This document shows, piece after piece, positions 46,179-55,900 of a stretch of 64,000 nt of DNA. This stretch comes from Candidatus Flexifilum affinis (GTDB lineage Bacteria; Chloroflexota; Anaerolineae; Aggregatilineales; Phototrophicaceae): contig JADJPJ010000042.1 in NCBI GenBank assembly GCA_016713325.1, positions 1 through 64,000 on the forward strand. The letters run 5' to 3'. The first letter of the stretch is position 1. Each line of letters opens with the position of its first letter. Below the pieces are notes generated by a model. It was not told the origin of the DNA, ran no database searches, and was given only the letters and a program-made list of their open reading frames with translations. The translations under genes were made by a program, and so were the position numbers.

Positions 46179-48046
46179 TTAGCCTCCGACGGCTATGTCG
46201 AGAACGTTCGTCGCCGAGTCGTAGGTGAAGGTCACTGCTGTGCCGTCGGCGGGGACGCTGAAGGGGATGTTGGCCCCGTCGCGCGCGCCTTCGGCGCCGT
46301 AGTTTTCATCCCATGTCATGTTGATGGCGACCTTGCCTTCGTAATCGCCGGCCGGGATCGCGCTGGTCGTGAAGCTGTACACGCCGTCGCCATCCGGGTC
46401 CTGCAGCCAGGAGCGCAGGCAGTCCGGCGCCCAATCCCCGGCGCAGCCAAGGGCCGCCTGGAAATTGCCGGGCACGCTGGCGACGATATGGTTGACGTTG
46501 TCGGCGACCCAGTGCGACTTGTTGTCATAGATAAACATGACTGGGCCATCTTCCGCGACGCTCAGGGCGACGTTCGGGCCGTCCTGATCGGCCATTCCGC
46601 CGTAGTTCACGGTCCAGGCGCCATCGAGGGCGACCTTGTATTCATAGTTGCCAGCGGGCAGCAGGAACGTGCCCATCCAGACATCGCTGTTCGCCACGTA
46701 GGCGAGCTGGGCGTCTTCACAGGCCGGGTCCCAGTCACCGGAGCAGCCGATGGCACTGTTGACCGTACCGGGGATGGAGACCATCTGCGGGCCATCCTCA
46801 GGCGGCGTGTCGCCGGCCGGGGTCAGGCGAACGGTCTCGATCTCGCCCCCAGCAATCAGCGTACGAATCTGCGAGGCGGCATCGGTGAACGCCGTGGCCG
46901 CGTCCAGATCGCCCTGGATGATGAGCTGCATGGCGGTGGCTGCCGAACCCCAGACCGAAGCCATCTCGGGGATCGAAGGCTGCGGGATGCCCACCTCACC
47001 GGCGGCCTGGAAGGCGGCCAGATCGGCGTCGTCGAGCTGCTCCAGAACCGGCAGGTAGGCCGGCGGGCGCGGATCGGCATCATAGAGCGCCTGCATCGCT
47101 TCGTCGGTGGCGATGAAGTCGAGCAGGAAGGCTTCGGCCAGAAGCTGATTTTCGCTGTAGGCGCTCACCATGAAGCCCTGGCCGCCGATGAGCGGGATGC
47201 CGGGGCCGGCGGGACCCTCAGGAATGTTGCTGATGGCGTAGGGCACGCCCGAGGCGCGCAGGCGGTCATTGAGCGCCCAGGGGCCGGTGATCATCATGGC
47301 CGCTTCGCCACGCTCGAACAGCGTGTGCATAACGTCGTAGTCGATGGCCGGCGGGATGTAGCCGTCATCGGCCATGCCTTCGAGCCAGGCGGCCGCGGCG
47401 ATGGCGCCTTCACTGTCAATGCCGACATCACTCGGATCGTAGGCGCCGCCGCCCGACGTGCCGAAGATGTAGCCGCCGAAGGCGCTGAGAATCGGGTGGA
47501 AGTGATAGAAATCCGAAGTCTGAATGATGTAGCTACACCGGCTGCGCCGCTGCCGACCAGTTCTTCGGTGATGGCGCGCACGTCGTCCCACGTCGCCGGG
47601 GCATCCGGCACAAGGTCGGTGTTGCGCACCAGGGCGACGTTCTCCGCCGCGTAGGGCATACCGTACAGTTCGCCATTGTAGGTGAACAGGGACAGTGAGC
47701 CGGGCGTGAACAACTCGGCCTTGTCGCCCAGGTCGATCGGCACCACGGCGCCGTTGAGTACCAGCTCGCCGATCCAGTCGTGCGCGGCGACGATGATGTC
47801 CGGGCCTTCCCCGGTCGGGCCGACCACGCTCAGGTTGGCGCGGATGTCACCCATGGGCAGTTCCTGAACTTCAACGGTGACGCCGAATTCCTCCGCGAAC
47901 GCGGTGGCGAGTTCGGACAGCGGTGGCGTGCGGGTGCGGTCCGCCCAGATGAGGAGATCGGGACGATCCTGCGCGAGGGCAGGGGCGGCGAGCAGCCCGA
48001 GGATGAGGGCTACAGCGACGCTTAACAGAATGAAATGACGCTTCAC
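46179..48046 (-). CDS. Maltodextrin-type ABC substrate-binding protein fused to two X25 starch-binding modules (one frameshift)
   Basis: About 622 aa. The GTG at 48046 overlaps the MarR stop (GTGA) and follows GAAAGGATTG. Signal peptide, then the MalE fold: PDLLIWADRTRTPPLSELAT, PDIIVAAHDWIGELVLNGAV, LYGMPYAAENVALVRNTDLV, YIFGTSGGGAYDPSDVGIDS, MITGPWALNDRLRASGVPYA and GQGFMVSAYSENQLLAEAFL. A shift lies near 47540-47590. The last ~215 residues are two X25-type modules (VSIPGTVNSAIGCSGDWDPA; VASVPGNFQAALGCAGDWAP), each with a Trp- and Gly-rich core (NYEYKVALDGAWTVNYGG; DYEGKVAINMTWDENYGA). Such modules usually belong to pullulanases, so the protein may tether to starch. Confidence 0.9.
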
Positions 48047-48540
48047 GGAACAATCCTTTCATCATTTTCAGCCGACATGGCTAAACTGCTCTCCAGTGCT
48101 GTGCGCATCCTGTCCAGCAGGACGATGAGCCGGCGCTGGTCAGCATTCTCAAGGGGGGCAAGCCAGGCTTGCAGGGCCGCGTGATGGGCGGCATAGGCGC
48201 GTTGGCGAAGGTGCGCGCCTTCGGGCGTCAGACGGACGCGCTGTGCGCGGCGGTCATCGGGGTCGTCGATGCGGCTGATCAGACCCATCATCTCCAGCAC
48301 GTTGACCAGCCGTGTCACCGTGCTGCGGGCGACCAGCAGCCGGTTGGCCAGTGTCACGAGCTGCGTTCCGCTGTCCACATCGAGCAGGATCAGGAGCGAA
48401 TACTGCGACGGCGTGATACCGAAAGGCCCCAGCGCGTCGCGGTCGCAGGCATCGAGCAGCACGTAGACATCGTTGAGCAGACGATGCTGTTCCTGCTCGA
48501 CAGAAGGGTCCAGTCCAGTGAATTCAGCGGTGGCTAACAC
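48043..48540 (-). CDS. MarR-family transcriptional regulator of the maltodextrin operon
   Basis: 165 aa, intact. The winged helix-turn-helix reads LGPFGITPSQYSLLILLDVD, LVTLANRLLVARSTVTRLVN (recognition helix) and MGLISRIDDPDDRRAQRVRL, the classic MarR wing with DxRR. Flanking helices make the dimer. It is the first gene of the transporter operon and overlaps the binding-protein start by four bases, so it probably represses or tunes its own operon. A perfect inverted repeat of the MarR TTGC-N-GCAA type lies just upstream at 48568-48581. MarR regulators are unusual for sugar-uptake genes, which normally use LacI proteins. Confidence 0.92.
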   Translation of the reverse strand: MLATAEFTGLDPSVEQEQHRLLNDVYVLLDACDRDALGPFGITPSQYSLLILLDVDSGTQLVTLANRLLVARSTVTRLVNVLEMMGLISRIDDPDDRRAQRVRLTPEGAHLRQRAYAAHHAALQAWLAPLENADQRRLIVLLDRMRTALESSLAMSAENDERIVP

Positions 48541-48567
48541 GTAAGCGATCTTGTCTGTTCAAATACT

Positions 48568-48581
48568 GTTGCGTGCGCAAC
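48568..48581. promoter_or_regulatory. Candidate MarR operator GTTGCG-TG-CGCAAC
   Basis: A perfect 6-bp inverted repeat with a 2-base centre lies 27 bases before the MarR start. The TTGCG...CGCAA form resembles known MarR-family operators (established for the family), and the position near the start fits autoregulation of the operon. Confidence 0.55.
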
Positions 48582-48814
48582 TTTCATCCTTCTACTGTGC
48601 CTCAAGTGCGCGCGTCCGGCAAGATGGGCGATTGGGTAATTTGTATGAATCTGTCGAGATGCAGAAATTGCCCGGCCGTCAGCCGAGCGTAGGCTGACGA
48701 ATCGTCACTGCGGACGCAGAATCGGGTACACTAATCGATGCGCGCAGGGGGTGCGCGGCCTTTTATCCCTGCGTGCCGCAGAGCAGATGCGCGCTCGATT
48801 GGGGATATTCCTTT

Positions 48815-50031
48815 ATGAACCGACCATTTGTCGTCCATATCACCGGCAATCCCAACATTCCGGGCCTGAGGCTGGTCAACGTCCGCCCCAGCCCGCGCAC
48901 GGATGCCGCCGCCGTATTATTCCAGTCCATTCTCGGGACTCGCTCGCTCACCGTGCTGGACGTGCAGCCCGATGCCAGCAACAATCAGCTCAATGGCAAG
49001 GTCTACCAGTGGTTCAAGGTACGCTTCCCCAGCGGCATCGAGGGCTGGGTGCGCGACGATCTTGTCAGCATCGACGGCGATGGACGGACCTATGGCTACC
49101 CGGACCTGTCCAGCGAGACCTACGCCTTCAGCCTGCTGCGACTGCTGCTGCCGACGCTGACGGTCACGCCCACACCCACCCCAACGCCGACCTGACCCCA
49201 CCCCGATCACGCCGACGCCGACCAGGAAAGAGGTCATCGGCACGGTGATTGCCAAAGACGGTCTGCGACTGCGCGCCGCTCCCATCAACGGCACGGAGGT
49301 CACGCGTCTGCCGTACAAGTCACAGGTGGTCATCGTCGAGGCGGTGCCGCAGGGGGACGAGCAATTACATGTGGGCGCGGGTGCAGACTCCCGGCGGCTC
49401 CGGCTTTGTGCGCACCGACTATCTGAGCATCGCCGGCGATGGCAGCGACTTTGGTCTGAGTGAAGGCGACGAGTACGCGGCCCCGATGAGCAGCTACTGG
49501 TGGGTGCGCGGTTTCAACCTCAAGCAGAACCCGAACGAAGAGGACCATCTGGGCTGGGATTTTGGCGCCAATGTCGGTGAACCGGTGCGCTGCGGCCCGA
49601 TGGGCGGTCGGGTGGTGCGTATGTTCAACTGCACCCGCTGCACGGCCGAAAAGCCAAGCACCATCAGCCAGGGCATCCCGCTGGGGGCCAGCAGCGTGTT
49701 TCTCGATCCGGCCTGGGGCTTCGGCTATGGCAACGCGCTGATCATCCGCTACCTGAACAGCCAGCTCCCGGAGTCGACCCGCCAGCGGCTGGCGGCGCGG
49801 GGGTTGAGCGGCGCGCACCTCTACGCCATCTACGCACATCTTTCGGCCATCCAGGTCAGTGAAGGGCTGGATCTGCCGCCCAACACGGTGATCGGCACCT
49901 GCGGCAACACCGGCAATTCGACGGCGTCGCACCTGCACCTGGAGATCCGCGCGTCGTTCAATGCCTCCGATCCGAACTGGACCGGCATGCGGCCGAACCT
50001 CATGGACCCCGGTGTCTTGTACCTGCGCTAG
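48815..50031 (+). CDS. SH3b-SH3b-M23 peptidase (LytM-type) (frameshifted)
   Basis: Reconstructed length ~405 aa with shifts near 49195 and 49365. The start at 48815 (MNRPFVVHITGNPNIPGLRL) follows GGGGAT. Two bacterial SH3 domains are separated by a TPTPTPTPT linker: the first ends in YQWFKVRFPSGIEGWVRDDL, the second has DGLRLRAAPINGTEVTRLPY and GGSGFVRTDYLSI. The M23 zinc peptidase follows, with HLGWDFGANVGEPVRC (H and D ligands), an HLSAI segment and SHLHLEIR (last His). It should cleave peptidoglycan cross-bridges. No signal peptide is visible at the chosen start; one upstream in another frame was not found. Confidence 0.82.
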
Positions 50032-50035
50032 AGGT

Positions 50036-50075
50036 GACCTCACCCCCAACCCCTTTCCAATTTGGAGAGGGGAGC
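50036..50075. repeat. CTCACCCCCAACCCC hairpin repeat
   Basis: CCTTTCC and GGAGAGG flank AATTT, beginning with CTCACCCCCAACCCC as in the 29.9-kb element. It follows the M23 gene stop directly and may act as its terminator. It is weaker than the hairpin at 29.9 kb. Confidence 0.5.
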
Positions 50076-50100
50076 TAAGCGAAGCGGGAGTGAGATGCGA

Positions 50101-50142
50101 GAAAAACGCAGCGCCCCGGTCGACTTTGCCGACCGGGGCGCT
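50101..50142 (-). terminator. Strong intrinsic terminator of the isoamylase early-set gene
   Basis: On the minus strand a 13-bp perfect stem (AGCGCCCCGGTCG / CGACCGGGGCGCT) with a 7-base loop is followed by GCGTTTTTC. It lies 57 bases after the stop at 50199. On the plus strand no T-run follows. Confidence 0.85.
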
Positions 50143-50198
50143 CTGCTGTGAAGCGGTTCTATCTGCTTGTGTGCTGTGCCTGCGTTGCGCCGGCCTGA

Positions 50199-50507
50199 TT
50201 ATGCAGGGTCGGATGTGACAATCACGGAGTTGTCACCACTGTAGGGGTTCGGCACGTACTTGTCCGCTTCCCAGTCATTGTGCCACTCGGTGCCATTGAC
50301 GAGGTAGCGGAACTGGCATCTTTACCCCTTGGCCAGGTTTAACGTCACGGAGAAACTGCCGTCTTTCTGCTTCTTCATCGGCGTTTCAGACTCATTCCAA
50401 CTGTTGAAGTCGCCCACCAGAAAAACGGTTTCGCCCTGCACAGCGGCCGGCAGCGAAAAAGTGACCTTGACTTCCGGCTTGGATTTGAGGAACTGCTTCT
50501 TGAGCAT
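50199..50507 (-). CDS. Isoamylase early-set (CBM48/AMPK-glycogen-binding-like) domain protein, with an in-frame stop in this assembly
   Basis: 102 aa. AAAGGGGGCATACC precedes the ATG at 50507. The first part reads KPEVKVTFSLPAAVQGETVF, LVGDFNSWNESETPMKKQKD and GSFSVTLNLAKG, followed by TAA. The same frame resumes QFRYLVNGTEWHNDWEADKY and VPNPYSGDNSVIVTSDPA, ending at 50199. The family normally runs through LxxGxEYQFRYLVxGxEWxNDW, so the interruption (GGGGTAAAGATG) is probably a local double base-call error, though a true nonsense mutation is possible. These small stand-alone carbohydrate-binding proteins are widespread; their role is not settled. Confidence 0.8.
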
Positions 50508-50827
50508 CTGGTATGCCCCCTTTGTGAAGATTGCAGCTAGCTCGCAAATTCTAGCAGAGATTAAACAGCGTCACATGTACATTTTGCTAACACACTACAA
50601 TCTCATGTTATCAGATTTTCACATATCTCAGCTTTCATGTTCACACAATGACGTGCTTACTGGTCTGGTGATTGGTGAAAATCTACAAGAAACCTGCAAG
50701 CTTCCCGGAAGGTTTTGGGCGTGAGAACGGGAAACTCATCTTCGACCCCTCTCGCCAGGGCAAATATTCTCGCACGGAGAGAGGGGCAGCGCTCACCGGC
50801 ACAGGCCGGTGCGAAGAGGTGAGGTCG
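50508..50827. other. 320-bp gap: promoter region of the early-set gene plus hairpin repeats
   Basis: 50508-50700 is AT-richer; TAGAAT at 50548-50553 on the minus strand is a candidate -10 for the 50199-50507 gene. 50745-50785 has CCCCTCTC...GAGAGAGGGG, a member of the recurring repeat class. 50793-50812 has the hairpin CACCGGC-ACAG-GCCGGTG, which lies downstream of the L,D-transpeptidase stop. No coding gene is supported. Confidence 0.6.
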
Positions 50828-51937
50828 CTAAATCCCAGTGGCTGTAACGCCGTATTCCCCACTGCTGTGGACGTAGACCTGCACATCGGCTTCGCCCATG
50901 CCACTCAGGTTGCCCTGATGCACCCAGTTGTACATCCAGCGGGCATCGCTGATGGTCAGGTTGACGCAGCCGTGGCTCTGGCGGTAGCCGAAAAGGTCGT
51001 GCCAGTAGGTTCCGTGCAGGCTGATGCCGCCGTCGAAGTACAGCACCCAGGGGACGCTTTCGACCGCGTAGGCATCCGGCGCACCGGTAGCGCCGCTCAT
51101 CTTGTCCTGCGGCAGGCTGGCCCAGACGCTGAACAGGCCTTCGTTGGTCTCGTTCGGCGGCAGGCCGGTCGAGACGACGGTGGCATAGACGGGCGTGTCG
51201 CCTTCGTAGGCGACGACGGTCTGCTCATACAGATCGATGGCTACCCAGCGCGCATCGGGGGCGATACCTTCCGGCCGTTCGATCTTGAAGATCTTCGAGA
51301 CGAAGCGCTGCTCGATCCACTGGTTGGGGCCGATCATGTACCAGCGCCACCCGTCCGGGTCGGTCGTGACAGAGAAAATGGGGACCACTTCGTAGCGGTT
51401 GATGAAGCGGCCGTTGGACGAGGAACGCGGGCCGCCCGGATAAAGCGAGACGAAGATGCGGCTGAGATCCAGAATGACGGCGAAGGGGTGTTCCAGACCG
51501 TCCGTGATCTCGAAACCAGTGAAATACGACGGCTGCTGGAACGTGGTCAGCTCGCTGGGAATCCATGTGCCGTCGGCGATTCGCAGCCAGCCGTCGACGC
51601 TGGCATCGATGCCGTGCACGGTGTTGAAGCCGGCCGGGATCTCGCCGACCACACTGCCGCCGGGGCCATCATACTTCGGGGCGCCATCACGCGAGACGCG
51701 CCAGAAGTTGTAAGTGCCCAGTGTGAACGTATCCTGACTGACGGGGATCAGGTTGGGCGGCGTCGGGAAAGCCTCGATCATGGCGGCACATTCGGCGCTG
51801 AGTTCGCTGCCATCCTGATGTTCCGCGCAGACAGAGGGGTCGTATTCCAGGGTATCCTGGGCGGCGGCTCCGGGTGCGACCAACAGAACCAGCAGCATCC
51901 CTGCCAGAACGGGCAGGACAGATCGAAGAGAAGGCAT
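50828..51937 (-). CDS. L,D-transpeptidase (ErfK/YbiS/YkuD family)
   Basis: 369 aa from ATG 51937, where GAGGATTG gives a ribosome site and a signal peptide follows (LRSVLPVLAGMLLVLLVAPG). The frame is open further upstream, over the neighbouring gene. Residues ~30-190 contain SH3-like segments (NFWRVSRDGAPKYDGPGGSV, VDGWLRIADGTWIPSEL). The YkuD catalytic domain has RWVAIDLYEQTVVAYEGDTP, LHGTYWHDLFGYRQSHGCVN and LTISDARWMYNWV, including the His and the Cys of SHGCVNL. It makes 3-3 peptidoglycan cross-links or attaches wall proteins. A secreted FGE-fold protein is encoded next to it. Confidence 0.92.
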   Translation of the reverse strand: MPSLRSVLPVLAGMLLVLLVAPGAAAQDTLEYDPSVCAEHQDGSELSAECAAMIEAFPTPPNLIPVSQDTFTLGTYNFWRVSRDGAPKYDGPGGSVVGEIPAGFNTVHGIDASVDGWLRIADGTWIPSELTTFQQPSYFTGFEITDGLEHPFAVILDLSRIFVSLYPGGPRSSSNGRFINRYEVVPIFSVTTDPDGWRWYMIGPNQWIEQRFVSKIFKIERPEGIAPDARWVAIDLYEQTVVAYEGDTPVYATVVSTGLPPNETNEGLFSVWASLPQDKMSGATGAPDAYAVESVPWVLYFDGGISLHGTYWHDLFGYRQSHGCVNLTISDARWMYNWVHQGNLSGMGEADVQVYVHSSGEYGVTATGI

Positions 51938-52022
51938 AGGGACAATCCTCAAGGAAAACTCAACAGGTCGATGGACTGCGCGGTCAGGCGCATCAGCCGT
52001 TGTGGCCGTAGCCGCTGCGGCA

Positions 52023-52835
52023 TCAGCCGCTGCGCACGCAGCGGAAACCAATATCCGGCGCCTCAGTAATTGGCGTTCGGAAGCCGCGTCCCGCCGCGCG
52101 GGCGAGTTCGGCGCTGGTGCTCCAGGCGCCGCCGCGAATGACGCGAGGCGAGTCGGCCTTGCCAGACTCTTCGCGTCCATCAACGGCGGTGTAAGGATAG
52201 GGCACGAACAGGCTGTTCGTCCACTCCCACACATTGCCGGTCAGATCTTCGGCGTCAACCCACGAGGCGCCGCTCTCGCGGCCACCGGCGGGTTCGGGAT
52301 GGCCGGTAGCACCCAGGCCGACGATGGCCAAATCCGGTGAGAACTCCTCGCCCCAGGGGTAAGTCAGACCATCCGGGCCGCGCGCCGCGTACTCCCACTC
52401 CGCTTCCGTGGGCAGTCGTCCCCCACGCAGCGTGCACAGATCGCGCGCCTCGAACCAGGTGACGCGTTCGCGGGGCAGCTCGCCACCCAGCTCGGCATAC
52501 GCCGCCGGTCGACCGGCGACAGCGCCAAACAAGGCAAACTGATCGTGACTGACCTCGTAGACATCCATCCAGAAGGGCTGCTCGAAGCATACTTCATGCT
52601 CCGGCTGTTCGTGCGGCGGGCCATCCCCCTGGCCCATCATAAAGCATCCAGGCGGCACAAGTGCCATTGGCACGCCGTCGAACGTTTCGATGACCGGCGA
52701 CCAATCAGCATTCGCCGCAATCGACGGCAGATCCTGCGCCAACGCGGGCAGGACAGCGAGCACCAGGATCAGACTGAGGATCGCGGCGCGATGACAAGCA
52801 CGAAGATTCAGCATATCGCGTTCAATCCACTTCAC
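52023..52835 (-). CDS. Secreted formylglycine-generating-enzyme-fold (SUMF1) protein
   Basis: 270 aa, intact, with signal peptide (HRAAILSLILVLAVLPALAQ). The start is 52835 or the Met at 52814. The SUMF1 domain is complete: MALVPPGCFMMGQGDGPPHE, YEVSHDQF, VTWFEARDLC, GRLPTEAEWEYAARGPDGLT, YPWGEEF, GNVWEWTNSLFVPYPYTAVD and SPRVIRGGAWSTSAELARAA, ending in DIGFRCVRSG. The copper-site Cys pair of true FGE cannot be confirmed, so an extracytoplasmic binding or scaffold role is as likely as sulfatase activation. The only sulfatase-like gene in the window lacks the CxPxR target. It is 85 bases upstream of the L,D-transpeptidase gene and probably co-transcribed. Confidence 0.88.
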   Translation of the reverse strand: MKWIERDMLNLRACHRAAILSLILVLAVLPALAQDLPSIAANADWSPVIETFDGVPMALVPPGCFMMGQGDGPPHEQPEHEVCFEQPFWMDVYEVSHDQFALFGAVAGRPAAYAELGGELPRERVTWFEARDLCTLRGGRLPTEAEWEYAARGPDGLTYPWGEEFSPDLAIVGLGATGHPEPAGGRESGASWVDAEDLTGNVWEWTNSLFVPYPYTAVDGREESGKADSPRVIRGGAWSTSAELARAAGRGFRTPITEAPDIGFRCVRSG

Positions 52836-52971
52836 AGCGGTCGGACAAACATGCCCAATTCTTATGGCAGGGGTTGGCAGCGGTCAATGCGCGATTGCCC
52901 TACGCTTGATCGCCCTTTCCGTGCGTTTGGACCGGTGGGTGAGAACGAATCGACCGGCCCGCTGGTGTGGA

Positions 52972-55900
52972 TTAGTTGGACAGCCCGCCGGTCTTGGCTG
53001 GCAGCGACACGACGAAGATCGTGCCCATGTCGACCTTACTGCTGGCGGTGATGGTCCCGCCGTGCAGCTCAATGGCCTGACGTGCGATGTTCAGCCCCAG
53101 GCCGGTGCCGGAGACGGCGCCGACGTTACGCGCCCGGTAAAATGCCTCGAAAAGGTGCTTCAAATCTTCTTCGGGGATGCCGATTCCCTGGTCTTCCACC
53201 GTCAGTTCCAGGGTTGCGTTTTTCTGCGCCAGCCGTACATGGACAGGTTTATCGTCCGGTGAGTACTTGAGTGCATTGGAGATCAGGTTGCTGATCGCCT
53301 GGCGCAGCAGTCGACTGTCGAAGCGCGCCACCATGGTCGAACTGGTGCACTCATAGACAATCCGTCCCTGGTGCTGAGCCTGAACCTCGAATTCCTCGAT
53401 GATCTCGGCGCACAGCGCGCGCAGATCGCCGGGCGCCGGGCGGTATTCGGCGGCGCCTGTCTGCATGCGCCCGAGCTGCAGGACGTCTTCCATGAGGTCG
53501 CGCATGTTCAGCACCTGGCGGCGGATACGTTCCAGGCGGGTTTCGATTTGATCGTTGTCCATCTTGCTGCGATACAGACTGAGCGCGTCGGTGTTGGCGA
53601 GGATGGATGCCAGCGGGTTGCGGAATTCGTGCGACGCCATGGAGACGAAGCGCGACTTGAGCTCGCCCAGTTCCTTCTCTTTCTCCAGCGCCTGGCGCAG
53701 ATTGGCCTCAGCCTGCTTGACCTTGGTGATGTCCCAGTTGATGCCGATGACTCGCGTCGGGTTGCCGGTCCCATCCCGCAGGACGAGCGCCGAGACTTTG
53801 ATATGGCGAAGCTCGCCGTTGGGATGAACGATGCGAAATTCGCTGTCGATCTGACCGCTCCCGTGCAGAGCTGCCGCCACTTCGGCATCGATGCGCTCCC
53901 GGTCGTCAGGATGGATGGCTTTGGCATAGACCTCTTTTGGCCGCGCGAAATGCTCTTCGGTGCGTAGGCCGTAAAGCGTGTACATCTGGCTGTCCCAGGT
54001 CATGATGTCATAGCGGGCGTCCCACTCATAGATGCCGACGCCGCCGGTGCGGGTCGCCAGTTCCAGGCGCTGCGACATGGCCTGGAAGGTGGCTTCGTTC
54101 GCCTTGCGTTCGGAAACGTCGCGCGAGACGGCGATGACCTCCCTGGCTTCCTGGGTAACGGGGTCTCGCAGCAGGTGGCTTTTCGTCTCCAGCCAGATGT
54201 AGTGACCCTCCTTGCACCGAAAGCGATAGGATACGGTATGAATGGCCAGATCCTGCGTGAGCGTTGCGTAGGCCGTCATGACTTTCGGAACATCGTCGGG
54301 GTGGATGAACTCGAAGATGGGTTTGCCGATAACCTCCTCTGGCCCAAGGCCGGTAGTGGCTTTCAGCGAGGGAGTCGCGTAGGTGAAGACGGCATCGAGA
54401 CCCAGACGGGTGATGATGTCGGTCACGTTTTCCGCCAGCAAGCGGTAGCGGCTCTCGCTTTCCCGCAGGGCCGCGTCGGCCTGTTTGCGCGCAGTGATGT
54501 CGCGAATGATGTAGACCAGACTGGCTGAACCCGCCTCGGCCTTGCGCACCAGCGCGATGCTCAGCTCGGCGTCAAAGAAAGCACCATTCTGGCGCATGGC
54601 CCGCACCTCCAGCCGGCGTGTCTTTTCGGTCTCGACCACGTCGTCTGCCGCTGCCTGAAGGGTCGCGAGGTCCTCCCCATGCACCATCGTGAGCAGCGAA
54701 CCGCCAAAGGCGCCATTCGGCGAGAGGCCGAACATTTCCTCGAACACGAGATTAGCTTGCTGGATGCCGCGATCGACGTCGACCAGGATGATGCCGTCAC
54801 CGCTGTGGTTGAATACGGCCTGAATGTTGTCCTTGACACTCTCCAGTTCGGCCGTGCGCTCGATTACGCGCTTCTCCAGCGCATCATGCGCTTCCTGAAG
54901 CGCTTCCTTCGCCTTACGAATTTCAGAGACATCGCGCAGCAGCGTCACAAAATGGATAATTTCACCGCGCTCATTGCGAATGGGCGAGGTCGACCACTCG
55001 ACGTAGATGGAGTGCCCATTGGTGTGCCGGGCGCGCGTCGCACCAATCACGGGTTCTGCGGCCAGCGCGCTCAGTGCTTCGCGATCGGCCACTGGGTCAA
55101 GAAACTGGGTGAAATGCCTGCCCACCACCAGGTTCGGATCCATGCCCGTCATGGTCGTGAAACCGGAGTTGACGAAGAGAGTCTCGCCCTTCGTATTCGT
55201 GACGATGACACCCTCCGTCGTGTTTTCCACGGCTGCGCGCAGCAGACGCAGAGTCGCTTCGGATTCCCGGCGTGCCGTGATGTCGCGCGCGATGCTCTGG
55301 ATGTAGAGCGGGTTGCCATTCTCGTCGCGTACGATCGTGACGTTCAGTTCGACCGGGACCGACGTGCCATCCTTCTTCAGAAAGATGCGCTCGTACAGCG
55401 GAATGGTTTCGCCGGCGATCAGCCGCCGCAGTGTCTCTTCCGTGTTGAGGGGTTCGCCAGAGACGTCGCGGATGGTGAGCTGAGCCATCTCTTCCTGGGT
55501 GTAGCCGAGGAGCTGGGCTGCCCGCGGGTTCACTTCCAGATGGCGGCCGTTCAGATCGAGGAGGAAGACGGCGTCATTCCCCTGCTCAAACAAGGCTCGG
55601 TAGCGTTCTTCGCTCGCTCGCAGGGAGGTCCGGTACTGATGCCGCTCGACCGCATAGCGCAGTGATTGGGCGAGCTGTGGCGCGGAGATTCGACCCTTGA
55701 CCAGGTAGTCCTCGGCGCCGCTGGCGACCGCCTGGGCCGCTTCATCATCGCTCTGGGGGGTGGTTAGAATGACGACCGGCAGTGCGGGGAAGAGCTTCGC
55801 AATCTGCTGCAGCGTACTCAGCCCCTGGCTGTCCGGGAGGATCAGATCCAGGAGCAGAACGTCGATCTCGTCATTTTCCAGACAGGTGATTCCCTCGGAG

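Noticed and set aside
52023..52835. SUMF1 protein as activator of the sulfatase at 13605
   Set aside because: The sulfatase-fold enzyme lacks the CxPxR motif that formylglycine enzymes modify, and the SUMF1 protein is secreted while the enzyme has no signal peptide.
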